NCBI RefSeq assembly: GCF_021462225.1
Contig: NC_061800.1
Span: 496,001 to 560,000 of the forward strand
Source: Girardinichthys multiradiatus
Taxonomy: Eukaryota > Chordata > Actinopteri > Cyprinodontiformes > Goodeidae
DNA length: 64,000 nt
Direction: 5' to 3'
The notes under the pieces are model-generated. The model did no database searches. It had not been told where the DNA came from and saw nothing but the letters and a program-made list of their open reading frames with translations. The stretch's first letter is position 1, and every line of letters begins with the position of its first letter. This document shows positions 49,188 through 61,412 of this stretch, one piece after another. The position numbers and the translations under genes were made by a program.

Positions 49188-50850
49188 CAGCACCTTGGAC
49201 AAATATTCGTACCCCCTGGATCCTTTTCACATTGTGACAGTGCAAGCACAAACAAATGTAAATGGCAAATGGACTTTTACTCTAATTTAGATTACCCTTT
49301 TCCAGTCATACTGACCACTCAAGCTGCTACAATAGAGCCATCCAATCACATTCACAAACACACATTCATTCAGTAATATGCAGAACAGTATGCAACTTAA
49401 GGTTAAGTACCTTGCCCAGAGGCACATCAACATGTAGTAGAATGAAGGAACTAAACCCACACCTTACAGACTACAAGACAACCACTCCTCTGACTGAGCC
49501 ACAGTAATCTCAAATGTATTTTATAAGGATTTTATGTGATTCCCAAACATATTGTGTACATTTGTGAAGCAGCAGAGAAACAACACATGGATACTGTTAA
49601 AGATTAAAATCAGAAAAGTATTTATAAGTATTTAACCCTCTTTACTCTTATCCCCTTCAATTAATCCCAGTGAAACCACCTGCCTTCAGAACTGACTGGT
49701 TTAGTAAATAGAGTCCATGTTTGTGTAATTTCATCTGTTTTATTCTGAACAGACAGCATCACGATAATGAAGGAAGACAGCAGACAGGTCAGTGAGAAAG
49801 CTGTGCAGAATTTGTAACAGGTTTATGTTATAAAGAAATAGCTTAAGCTTTGAGCATTTAACTGTTCAATCATGGGTATGACAAAGCTAAGAAACCTATC
49901 AAGACATGGCCGTACACCTAAACTGACAGGCTAATCAAGAAGAGCACTCTGGAGGAGCTGCATAGAACCAGAGTTCAGATGGGAGAATCGGTTGAAAGGA
50001 CAACTGTTAGTTGAAAACTCCAGAAACTTTTATAGAATAGTGGTCATTATTGCAAAAAAAGCCATAAGAGATCTGATTTCAGGTTCGCAACAAGCCTGGT
50101 AAGAGACATAACCAACATGTGGAAAAAGGTGTTCTGGTCTGATCCTATAGTAAGAAACTTCTTTGCCTGTATGCGAATAATTATGTGTGGAGAAAAACTA
50201 ACACTAAACATCAGGCTAGACATACCTTCCCTATGCTGAAACATGTACATGGAAACATCATAATGTGTAATGTTTTCCAGCAGGGACAGAAAAGTAGGGA
50301 TTCATAAAAAGATGGATGGACCTTAATACAGGGCAATCATGGAAGACAGTCTATTAGAAGCAGATAAAGACTTAGACCGGGCTGCAGGTTCACCTTCATC
50401 TCCCTTTATCCTCTGTGGTGACACTTTGCCACCGATGATAATGTTCACTCTCCATCCATTCTGGACAAGCTTAAACTCTTTTTCAAAGAAGTTTAGTCAA
50501 AAATATCCATCTGTAGATGTGCAAAGCTGCTAGAGACATGCAGCTAAACCCCAAATTATTCATAACCTCAGAGATTTTAGGTTTAAAGTAATCTTTTAAT
50601 TTTACAACATGGTTTTTCTGACAGGAAGGTATATTAACATTTTGGAGCAGCCCAGCCATAGTCCCAACTCAAACCTGAAAGTGAATCTGTGGAGGGAACT
50701 AAAAATTAGGGTGATGACAAGGAGGCCTTCCAACCTCAAAGACCTGGAGCTCATCACCAAAGACAAAATGTCAAAATACCAGAGGAGACATGCAAAAAGC
50801 TGCTCAGCTATTAAACCAGGGATTGATTAATGTAATATCAATAAAGATTC
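49188..50850 (+). mobile_element. Old Tc1-type element, decayed
   Basis: After a TA at 49186-49187, the terminus CAGCACCTTGGACAAATATT and cgtaccccctgg is a typical Tc1 left end. Plus-strand traces of transposase follow in order: RHGRTPKLTG near 49905-49930, MDLNTG near 50310, and WRELKIRVMTRRPSNLKDLE with LITKDK at 50690-50770 (open frame 50609-50830). Many stops and frame changes separate them. The right terminal repeat is not recognised. Confidence 0.75.
49261..49510. mobile_element. Non-autonomous repeat with 8-bp target duplication
   Basis: A 250-bp insert in the Tc1 element, flanked by perfect CAAATGTA direct repeats (49253-49260 and 49511-49518). It begins aatggcaaatggactttta. Its right half (agtaccttgcccagaggcac and ccttacagactacaagacaa, then actgagccacagt) resembles a widespread teleost repeat with a tRNA-like antisense end. 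The 8-bp duplication fits hAT-type insertion; a SINE is the alternative. Confidence 0.6.
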
Positions 50851-51342
50851 TTCCACTAATCATTGAAATGAGTGTACTTGTCATCAGCTTGCATCAGAAA
50901 GAAGTATGTTAGGTGTAAAACAATGTATATGCAGGCAGATTGGATGGTTATGAGTATATTCTTTGTGTCATCGTTAGATCAGAATGTCATTTAAATTGAA
51001 GGAGAAATTCACAGAGCCAACTGATACATCTGTGGGGGTCAACCCTTTCATCTTTAACTACCTCATGTTGCACAAAAAATCACAGCCTCTGGAGGCAACC
51101 TGAGGGTCTTTAGATCTGTAAGCCTGCTCAGCTCTAATCTTTTTTTTTTACATGGTTGCTCTCAGTGATGCTTTACTGTACTAGATGCCCTTTTAACAGA
51201 AGCAAGTTTGCATGCAGCATAAGATAAGGAGTTTAATTAATCTTCATGCCAGGATGTTCTCAAGAGTTTAGGGGGCAGAAAAGGATAAAATCACTAATGA
51301 CAAATATTGTAGGTTTCTACAGAGACATGTTCTTATCTGTCA

Positions 51343-51651
<309 letters not shown>

Positions 51652-51659
51652 CTATATTT

Positions 51660-52592
51660 ATAAACTGTGCTAAACTGATTGTGTTCAGAGTTTATGAAAA
51701 GGTTAAACATATTAAACAAGTTTCTATGATTTCCTTCATTCACCTCTGGAACATTGCCAAAATTAGAAATATCCTACCCAGAAGAAATGCTGGCCCTTGC
51801 AATTGTTATTTCAAGGCTGGACTATTGTAATTCGTTACTATCAGGATGTCCACAAAATGCAGTTAAAAGCCTTCAGCTGATTCAAAATGCTGCAGCAAGA
51901 GTTCTGATGAAAATTAAAAAGAGAGATCATATTTCTCCTATTTTAGCTTCCCTTCATTGGCTCCCTGTTAAATTCAGAATAGAATTTAAAATTCTCCTCC
52001 TCACATATAAAGCCCTTAATGATCTAGCTCCATCATACATCAGAGATCTGATCGGTCCATATGTTCCTAACAGAGCACTTTGTTCTCAGACTGCAGGATT
52101 ACTGGTGGTTCCTAGAGTCTCTAGAAGTAGAATGGGAGGCAGATCCTTTAGTTGTCAGGCTCCTCTCCTGTGGAACCAGCTCCCAGTTTTAGTCCGTGAG
52201 GCAGACACCCTGTCTACTTTTAAGGCTAGGCTTAAAACTTTCCTTTTTGATAAAGCTTATAGTTAGAGTGGCTTAGGTTATCCTGAGCTGTCTCTGTAGT
52301 TATGCTGCTATAGGCTTAGGCTGCTTACTGGAGGGGGACATCAGCCAAGCTACTGCTGCCTACAGCTTAATGCTCACCTTATATAGATAATACACTTTGC
52401 CCTGTCTTTCAGTGGTTCAATGGTTGGTTAGAAACTTTTAACCAATTTGAATAATACACTGAATCTGACTGCACTGTTTGATAGCTAGGATTAATGGAAT
52501 GTATATACCTGACTTAAAATCTGATTTGATTGAATTGACTTTGTGAAGGTCCTTGAGACGACATGTGTTGTGAATTGGCGCTATATAAATAA
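51660..52592 (+). mobile_element. L2-type LINE, 5'-truncated, C-terminal RT part
   Basis: The frame 51754-52266 reads SRLDYCNSLLSGCPQNAVKS, LQLIQNAAARVLMKIKKRDH, ISPILASLHWLPVKFRIEFK, YKALNDLAPSYIRDL and FKARLKTFLFDKAYS, the conserved C-terminus after the L2 RT palm. An upstream frame (FIHLWNIAKIRNIL) joins through a frame break near 51770. The 3' region ends in cgacatgtgttgtgaattgg, cgctatataaat, the L2 terminus. The RT catalytic motifs are absent. It is antisense to the host gene. Confidence 0.85.
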
Positions 52593-53153
52593 GACCAGGG
52601 GCTGAAAGTGAGCCGGTACGGTCCGGTACTGCGTACCACTAAAAGATTCTGCGCTCGAGGTTTTTGTGAACGGCCAGCCTTTAAAACGAGCACCGCTACG
52701 TTTAATGTCTGTCTGCTCGCTGCTAAATACCCCAGTTAAAAGCAAAGGGAAAGTAACTAGTTGTGTTTCATGTTATTCTGATGAATTACAACACAGTACA
52801 GCTCGAAAACACCACTTATGACCAGAGATTTCACATACACTACACGAGAGCGCATGCGCGCTTACTTCCAAAACAGAACGGTTGCCAAGGAGATTGGTGC
52901 GTTCAAAAAAACGGAAATTGAAGATGAAGTTATGCATCAGAAAATGGTTTATCATTGTTTTATACATGGCAGCTCTTTAACAATTGAAATATATATATAT
53001 ACATATTCTACATTGTCAAGTGATTCTAATTTCTGCCTTATACAAACAGCCTATTTACATTTTAATTATTTTGAGTTTGGACTTTGCTGAGAGAGAGAGG
53101 TCTTGAGGGGGCCACAGATGAGAGTAACAATGAACACAAACACACACACACAC

Positions 53154-53223
<70 letters not shown>

Positions 53224-53275
53224 CCCGGTGCCTCCCCAGCTTCTAGCTCCCCCAACCTCTAGCTCCGCCCCTAAG
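52593..53275. mobile_element. Candidate non-autonomous DNA element holding an AT microsatellite
   Basis: It follows the L2 end directly. It starts accaggggctgaaagtgagc, then ggtacggtccggtactgcg, a style common in hAT-type repeat ends. It ends with ctctagctccgcccctaag. Short ends AGGGGC and GCCCCT are inverted. No target duplication is evident. The AT tract lies near its right end. Low certainty. Confidence 0.3.
53141..53220. repeat. (CA)n(TA)n microsatellite
   Basis: A CA run (53141-53154) passes into about 65 bases of perfect AT/TA alternation ending at 53220. The open frames reported across it are repeats of Tyr-Ile and not genes. A long perfect TA tract is prone to length change and cruciform formation. 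Confidence 0.95.
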
Positions 53276-55059
53276 TACTTGCAGCAATTTAAAACTACTT
53301 TCACCCCTGAATAAGACTGAATTTAATTAAATTGTATTGAGTTACTGATGGAGACATACACTTCTGGTCAATTTAAATGATCCAATGCCAACTTCAGCTT
53401 CAGCTACTTTCAACTTCAGCAGTAACACATGAACTGTCTCAACTGACAAGCATGAGGATGTAGGTGTGGCTTATATGTGCCAAACCATGAGACAGAGAAT
53501 GATGTCCACAACTTTACAACAGCTGATTATCACAATCAGTGGACAATCATTTGGAGATGACAGCATCCACATTGATCAAAAGAGAACCTAAGCATTATCT
53601 TTTGATGAAATCATGATTACATTTACGCTACTTAGTCATTTATAAAAGTATTCATACCCCCAGACTCTACACCTGAAGCTATTCGTGGACATATCTAAAG
53701 AAATAAAATAACATTCAAATAAGAAGAAATGAATATAACAAATAAATGACACTAAACATGAGGAAGAAATTTCACTAGACAACCATAATGCTGAAAGAAA
53801 GGATAAAAAGAGAAGATTTTAGTGATCATTAAATCCTCTAATGGAAGGAAGCTATAAGATGACTGCCCTCATGAAACTTTAATCTGGACCCTCAAAAAGT
53901 CAACTGTCCACAATGATGAATAAACTAAGCTAAAAAAAAAAAAAAAGCTAACAAGCTAAAAAACCTATCTGATGTAAAACACAGGCAGTGTGGTCCTGAA
54001 CCTTTTAGTTTAGTCATAGAGGCTCTTCACAGTGAGACACTGAGCCAGTAAGCGTGGCAGGCCAGCTGAAAAATTAGGTCTCCAGTTGAGTAATTCATGT
54101 TTTTAGTTGAGCCAGACAATGCTACAGTGAACAGCTCCCAGGAAAAATGTCTCTTTGTTCCACAGGAGAGTCAGTTACAATCAGAATCATGGGCATGGGA
54201 ATGGAAAATGGGAAGATAAAAACCATATTTCATATGTTTGGCTTCTGTATGCTTGCACTGGGTTTAAGGCACTGCTGCCTTTCAAGCTAACCATGTTTTA
54301 TGTTTGTGTTGTCGTACAGATCACGCTGGTTAATGCTGACGAACTAAGTCAAATAACCATGTCTTGGTAGAAGAATCTTTTCACATTATGCTGAAGTTGA
54401 AAAGGATTTATTTTTGGTTTATTTATCTGACAATGCTGTCAGTGTGCTGATATTAGAAACAGTACAAATATTATTTAAAATTTTTCATTTTATGTCAGAA
54501 GCAGACATATCTGTTAAAGGGAGAAATCAGAACATTTACATGCTGTTAGAAAGTTACAAACACACATGCATTGACTAGTCCTGTGTTTTTAAATTTTCAT
54601 CGGATCCATTTCCAAAATATTTATATATTTTACTCTTTTAACAACATTCTAATTCTTTCATTTATTCAATGTGACCTAAAAAATGTTGGCAACGAGCAGA
54701 TTTTAAACGTGAAAATCAAATTGATCAGGTTGGTTCTGAAGTGGTGCTGTCTTTGTTTAGTTGTTCAGTAATTAACAGGATGATCTCCAGAAATTCAGCG
54801 CAATGCTAAGTCCTAAAGGGTAAATAAAGTCATATATTTAACTGACATAATCTGCCAAAATAATTGTGTTAGGACAGATAAAATTAAATTAAGCTGTCTA
54901 ATTTTCAACACATTTCACTATTTTTTATCTATTTTTAAGATGCAGGTTTGATAGCGTCTTAGCTAGTTTAGAATGATCTCATGACTAACAGAAACATCAC
55001 ATCAGCACGGTTGAACAAATGAATGCTGCACTGAGTATGTTTCAGACCTTTTCATGTAA

Positions 55060-56170
55060 ATGTGGAGACAGGCTGATGTGGGAATTGAATACATCCCTGG
55101 ACAAGGGGTCCACCAGGCGTTCCCTGCAGACCCTCACTATGCGCTTGGGCCTGCCAAGTCTGTCCGGCTTTCTCCTCCTCCAGTGGATCCAACTCACCAC
55201 CAGGTGATGATCAGTGGACAGCTCAGCCCCTCTCTTCCCCCGAGTGTCCAAAACATGCGGCTGAAGGTCTGACGATACGACAACAAAGTCGATCATTGAC
55301 CTCCTCCCTGGGGTGTCCTGGTGCCAAGTGCACTGATGGACACCCTTATGTTTGAACATGGTGTTCATTATGGACAATCCGTGACTAGCACAGAAGTCCA
55401 ATAACAAAACATCGCTCGAATTCCAATCAGGGAGGCCATTCCTCCCGATCACGCCTCTCCAGGTGTCACTGTCATTTCCCACGTGGGCGTTGACGTCCCC
55501 CAGCAGAATAATGGAGTCCCCGGGAGGGGCACTATCCAGCACCCCCGACAGGGACACCAAGAAGGCCGGGTACTCCGCACTACTGCCCGGCCCGTAGGCC
55601 GAGACGACAGTCAGAGACCTATCCCCAACCCGAAGGCGCAGGGATGCGACCCTCTCATCCACTGGGGTAAACCCCAACACAAGACGGCTGAGCTGGGTGG
55701 CAACAAGCAAACCCACACCAGCTCGCCGCCTCTCCCCGTGGGCCACTCCAGAGTAGAAGAGAGTCCAGCCCCTCTCGAGGAGATGGGTTCCAGACCCCAT
55801 GCGATATCTCTCGACCTCCCGCAGATGCTCAGGCCCCTTCCCCCCCAGCGAGGTGACATTCCACGTCCCTAGAGCCAGCCTAAGCATCCGAAGATCAGGC
55901 CGCAGAGGTCTCCACCTTCGTCTGCCACCCAATCCTCTTTGCACCACTCCCTCACGGTTCCCCCTGCAGGTGGTGGGCCCACTGGGGGAAGGCCTCACAT
56001 GTCTGGTTCGGGCTTGGCCCAGCCGGGTCCCGTTAGGAACAACCCGGCCATCAGGCGCTCTCCGGCGAGTCCTGACCCGAGGTCTGGCTCCAGGGTGGGA
56101 CCCCGGCTCCGCTGTACCGGGCGACGTCACATGCCTCGATATATTAGTCCTCATGAAGGATTCTTGAAAC
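55060..56170 (-). mobile_element. LINE fragment: AP endonuclease domain, frame nearly intact
   Basis: The minus-strand frame (stop near 55042) shows [74 protein letters not shown] and [12 protein letters not shown]. These are the Asn, Asp-Asn and DHH blocks of an apurinic-type LINE endonuclease, probably RTE-like. Between EVERYR and MGSGT the sequence is shorter than I expect, and the region that normally carries the catalytic Glu is missing. No reverse transcriptase follows; the 3' side ends near 55060. Sequence upstream of 56140 is probably the element's 5' untranslated region. Confidence 0.85.
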
Positions 56171-56477
56171 TGTGCTTGTCTCCATTTAGTGCAGGATACT
56201 CCACTCATTATTTGACAAGGCCAAATGTTAAAAATTGTAAAATAGTGCAGATCCTTTTAATGCCAGGTGCTAAAATGAGCAGTGAAATGGTCCCTTGCTG
56301 CACTAAAAATCAGAAGCTAATTTTAGCATTGTTTTGTTTCATGATCTCAGAACCTTCAAATAATATTACTCGATTCCTATTAATAATAAAGGTTTAGTAT
56401 TTTGTACACAAACTTCTAGAACATTAGAAAAAATGGCACGAACTCTGACTGCAGTTCAGCTGTCTGCTTCCTGGCAG

Positions 56478-57032
56478 TGTCATGACAGGTGAGGGTCTTT
56501 ATAGGACCAACGTGCAAACAGGAGGGTGGGAGCTAAAAGGTGAGTTGAATATTTTATAATAACAGAACTTACAGCAAGGAACAGAGGCATGTAGACAGAC
56601 ATAGAACAGGGAGACAATGGCGACATGGAGCAGGGCACTGAACAGTACAAACCAGTGATGTGAATAGAAAACCAGGGAGACTAAATACTGAGGAAGGGAG
56701 GAGAATGGACCAATGGACTGGGAAAGCTAATCAAGGAGGGAATCGGGTGCAGCTGATAGAAGAGCGAATGCAGGAGAATTTAAGGAGAATGACCAATAAA
56801 CACAGATGAGCATGGATAGCAGGGAGGTAACAGAAACCATCTGAGTGAACAGAAATAAGTAAACAAAGGGACTACCAACAGATCTACAGGAAAAATACAA
56901 ACTATACATCTAACCAGGGAAGTAACAAACATCTAAACAACAGAATAAACCTAATAAACCTGAATGAACTGAAATAACGCAAGAAGGTAAACAGAACTCA
57001 AATCCAAAACCTAACACAGGCAGATTTTGACA
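56478..57032 (-). mobile_element. Probable Ty3/gypsy solo LTR
   Basis: 555 bp beginning TGTCATGACAGGTGAGGG and ending GATTTTGACA, giving TGTCA/TGACA inverted termini. The flanks are ggcag (56473-56477) and ggcaa (57033-57037), a 4-of-5 match to a target duplication. The minus strand is pyrimidine-rich and has the style of teleost gypsy LTRs. There is no internal region, so recombination between LTRs is the simplest history. Confidence 0.6.
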
Positions 57033-57715
57033 GGCAAAGGGGAAATAAAACACTGTGGCTAAAATTGCACCAAACACATTTCCCAGTTAAAGGTGATATG
57101 GTGCATAATGATTCAGTGTTTAGTTAGATTGGGAAACAGAGTGATAATTGATTAATTCCACCAACCAACTGGTGGTATGTTTTAAGTACGCAGGTTTCCA
57201 ATCTAAACTTTGACTTGTAGATAGAAAAGCTGAGTTTGATAAAAAGGACTATTTTTACTGCAGCAGGTCCTTTTATCTGCCATGATTCCTCCAAAACTGG
57301 CTGTCTGCATACAAACAAGATATCAACATTCTGGGGCAGGCAATGGGGGCTGGGGGGATTCACACTCTCTCCAGCAACACTCCACTGCATATATCAAGGC
57401 AACGTCAAAAATGACACCTGGAAGGAAAAACTCTTGCAATCACAGCCAGTCTGAAGTGGGGAGCTATTTAAGGATGCAGCAGGAAGAAAGGTGCAGATAT
57501 ATGTGGGTAGGAACAGCGATTGTGAGGTCATGTCAAGCTGAAACAGGACAACTTTCTGCTTCGCCTCTCAGCTGCACACAGAGAGGTAAGCTCAGAGTGA
57601 GACTGGCAGACGGTTGTGTGTGCTGAATCAAATGTGAGGCGGCTCGGAAGCCTTGGAGTTAGAGAGAGTTGTAATGGCAGCTTTGAGATAGGGCTGAAAA
57701 AATGAAAGTGCTCAC

Positions 57716-57822
57716 AGTTGTGACATGTCGCTCCAGAGTATCCTGTTCCTGAACAGTCGCAGGAGAAGGAGCTCCACGTCTGGAAGCAACGGGCGTTGTG
57801 TTCGCAAAGGTTAGGCAGGCAT
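57716..57822 (-). CDS. cntnap5: cntnap5-like exon: EGF-like module 1
   Basis: This 107-nt exon (1 + 35 codons + 1) enters in phase 2 and leaves in phase 1. Acceptor ccccccag, donor GTGAGC. It encodes [19 protein letters not shown], then [16 protein letters not shown], an EGF-like module with six cysteines. 'RCLPNxCEH' and 'YxGATCHN' are the CNTNAP EGF-1 landmarks. The Arg before the first Cys is split (NN|A). The preceding exon would encode the end of laminin-G 2; I did not find it before 64000. In the family this module links laminin-G 2 to the fibrinogen-like region. Confidence 0.92.
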
Positions 57823-59724
57823 CTGGGGGGAAAGGGAACAAGACCAGATCTTAGTGCAGCAAAACTAATTCCACACTTCACTTCAGAACGATTTCAGTTG
57901 CGCAAGAAAAATGCAGATATAAAAAAATACAATCCTAATGAGACCTTGTTTTTGTCTAATTAGTGCTAAAAATGAAAAGTAATCTTAATTATGATGCCAT
58001 TAAAATGAAGAAGCTCCAATTATTGTTTTTAAAAGCTGCAGCCAGAAAAAGCTTGGTTTTATTGCTTATAATTAATTGATTATGAGATTAGTTGGTGATT
58101 AATTTTTTTGTCAGCTGACTAATTGAAAAATCTCCAGGATCCTCATAATATGCTTTGATCTTTATTTGTCGGGCTTTCATGCTGTTGGGGGATCAGAGCT
58201 AACTGATTACAATTAACCTGAAACTGAGTGTGTCAGATATTTGTTTTAGACAACACAATAAAGCACATTCTACTAACTCTTCCTGACAGGTAAGAAAAAT
58301 CCATTTCATTTTCCTCTTTATTGTCTTCTTTGTTATTATGTATGTGAGCCTTGGAACTTGTCCAAAAGTTAATGTGATGATGATTCATGTTTTGGATGTT
58401 TAAATTAAAAATTGCAAATGACTCGAGAGTGTTGAGTTCTGCAGCCTCCTTGAAATTTGAAAAAGATGATTTCTCTCAGCACAAAAGAATCACTGTCACC
58501 TTCAAAGAATGCCTGTTAATGGGATTTTACCGCAGAAAAATTTACACCGCCATCTTCTGATTAATAGTCACTTCCTCAAGCCTCCTTCAGTTTCACATAA
58601 TTGCCAGCCTTTCAAGCATGCATCTATAATTTCATACACTTTATCTCTCACCTATTAACTGCAGCACAGTGGGGCAGTCGCAACATGGATTGGGTTGCAA
58701 CAATCGCTTTAATCACCATCATGCTATTTTCTGTTGGTATGTCCATGGCTGCCCTTACAGGACGTGAAATTACAGAAGGCAGCACACTTAAGCACATGCT
58801 AGCTGTAAACCGAGGTGTAATTAGACCCAGAGAAAAGGAGATTAGCTCTGATAAAAGTTAATTTTCCTCATTCACTCAGGGGTCATTAAGTAGGCCACAG
58901 AAGAGAAATGACAGCTAATATCAGGGATGTAATCACTCTCACATGTCATGTCCTCACAGTGGCACAGAAGGTTGCAGACATCAGCTATCAGAAAAAAAAA
59001 AAAACCTCTGGTTGGCTGTCTTTAGTCTGCCGCAAAGCTCACACACACACAGGCCTTTATTTGTACTCTCATTTGTTTGAAAAACTATTAACATTTCTTA
59101 AGATTAATCCCTCGTCAGCCTGAAGGTCTCTGTGCTGGGACCACCAGGCAGCATCTGTTATTAAAATGCAACCCGCTGCCATTTTGAAAATGTTGCTGAG
59201 ATGGCATAATCACTGAAGAGGCCTCCTGGTGCTGCTGAGATTAAAATGGATGCAACATTTCTGGTGCAGTGGATTTGGTCAAAGTTTAAAACCATTTTTT
59301 TTTTTTTACTATTTCTTACATATTTCAAGGCCTTTCGTTACAAACTAGATACAGAACAATAATTTATTCAACATTCAGAACAACCTATATCTAAAAACAA
59401 AAGTTAGGAGATACACTGAGAGTCTTAGTGAGATAGAAACCTAAGGGTTAGAAGACACCGAAGAACATTTCATTATTAGAATATTTATCTTGTCTTCGTT
59501 GTGTGCGGAGGTTTGTAGTATTCTTTGTTTTAGGGGATTATTGAATCAATAATGTCAAAGTAGTAGATTGCATCATTTGAAATGGAAAGTTCTAAAGTGA
59601 AAAAAATCAACAGACACGCCCCTTGAAGTCGGAATTTTGACCTGAACATTCAGGTCTTGCAGAGGATCCTTGAGTTCAAAATCCAATATGGCTGCTGCCA
59701 CAGTGAAGTACACTAGCTGCTCAG

Positions 59725-59860
59725 CTAATAATGTGTTCTGTTTAGTGTTTTTAAAGTTAAGACAAACTTTATTCAAAGGGCGATTTTAAACACAGATCGG
59801 TCATAACGCACCGTCAGCACTTATGCATTTTGATCCTTTTATTGATGGTATTTTAAAGGT
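59725..59860 (-). repeat. Unclassified dispersed repeat, copy 2
   Basis: Reverse complement of the unit at 41868-41990. Landmarks on the minus strand: tttaaaatacc, aaaatgcataagtgc, gacggtgcgttatga, tgtgtttaaaatcg and aaagtttgtcttaacttta. The two copies differ at scattered positions and in short gaps, so they are not recent. No coding sequence or clear ends. Confidence 0.6.
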
Positions 59861-61014
59861 ACATGTTTGATTTTAAAGGAGTGGTAACAAGCTATAAGTT
59901 TCCTTTTAGCTCCAACCCCTAACGGCTAAGGTAGCACGTGACTTGCCACCATCTTATGAGACTGTAGGCTTTGTCGCCATTAAGTCAAAGATCATTTATT
60001 CAGAAAGGTTGTTAGTTTCTAATATAGGAAATAACATTCCATAAAAGTTTTTTACTAAATGTGATTAGTCCCGTAAGCCCTCACCTCCCGTGACGAGAGT
60101 GATGAAGATGATGAATTAGGCATGAATACAAGCATGGGTTCAAATAAATTTGTGTTTTCACTCTGTCTTCTGAGAGCCATTGATGACTTCAGGTGCTTGA
60201 GAGCACTTTCCTTCCTAAGAATGTGCTGCATCACCTCAAAAAACCTGTGCTCAGTGGCTTGCCTGGGGGGTCCCCCAACTGAGTGTTATTATCAGTTATA
60301 ATGGACAGAGTAGCCACATGTTTTTCTTGTTCACAGTAGTTGGGTTAAAACTGAGTCCTTTTAGAATGTTTTCTTTCCTCAACTAACTCAAAGAGTGTTT
60401 GTGTTTCCTCCTCTCTCTAGTTGGGGTTCCTCTTAGAGCTCATGGCTGCAGTGATCACCTCAAATTTAGTGTTTATATACACAACTCAGTGAACAACCAC
60501 CTTCAAATTTGTGACCAAGAAATGGTCGGAATAAGTACGGAACTGATTGTCTTTAGTTACATGAATATACTGAATTGTTTCAGATATTCGTCATAAAAAA
60601 GGGATAAAACATTATGGTGCTGAATGTGAACTTATCTTCACAACTTTATCTTAACATTTCTCTGAGAATATTCTTAAATAAGAAATCTGATTCAGTGATT
60701 AGTTGTTGCCTGGCATTTTCTAAATAATTCATCCAGAAACAGCTTTGTGTCACAGCAACATGTCGTAAATCAACTCGGGCACTGACACTTGACATATAGA
60801 CCTACACTTGAAGTGAGAATCCGATGCTTTATAACTAACTTGATTTTAAATAGGACATTCATGTTCCAATGTGGCTGAGTTAAAACAATTCTGCAAAGAC
60901 GAGAACAATATTCATTTATTTTCAATTTATTGGAAACACTTAGTGGCAGTGGTTGCAGCAACCAGTATTAGGTTGAGGGGGAGAACCATTTTAACATACA
61001 GTATGTTATGTATG

Positions 61015-61130
61015 GTCATATACAATAAATTCAAATATTATTGAAAAGTTCATTTATTTCAATAACTTAATTCACTGAGTGAAACACATTTTATAGGTTA
61101 ATTACACACAGACTGATGTTTTCAAGCCTT
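61015..61130. mobile_element. Tc1/mariner-type end fragment (partner of 12430-12610)
   Basis: attattgaaaagttcattta, tttcaataacttaattcact and cacacagactgatgttttca correspond to the 12.5 kb copy in the same orientation. No transposase is present. Confidence 0.5.
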
Positions 61131-61388
61131 TGTTTTTTGTTTGTGGAGGTTCCTCCAGCTATTTCACAGTGTTAGTATTTTGTTTCTTTCACACAGTATA
61201 TCTGTTTGAGTACACTTTTTTCTATTATAATTTTGGGATGTTTGCTAATATGGGTGCACATATTTAGTAAACACTCTATGTCTGTGCAGGATATTAACTG
61301 TTTATTACTTTTGCTGAGGTTGAAGGAACTAGCTGGGGAGAGCAATTATGATGCAATACCAGGAAGTGGAGGAATCCATCAGGGTGAA

Positions 61389-61412
61389 GGGGGGGGGGGG
61401 GGGGGGGGGGGG
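61389..61412 (+). repeat. Homopolymer run of 24 G
   Basis: Twenty-four G in a row, then tgggactctgg, in a modestly G-rich context. On the gene's sense strand this is a C run in an intron. Runs of this length can form quadruplexes and are also frequent sites of sequencing or assembly error. The 110-codon open frame across it is not a gene. Confidence 0.9.

Noticed and set aside
53055..53314. Repetitive Tyr-Ile proteins on both strands
   Set aside because: Translation of the TA microsatellite.
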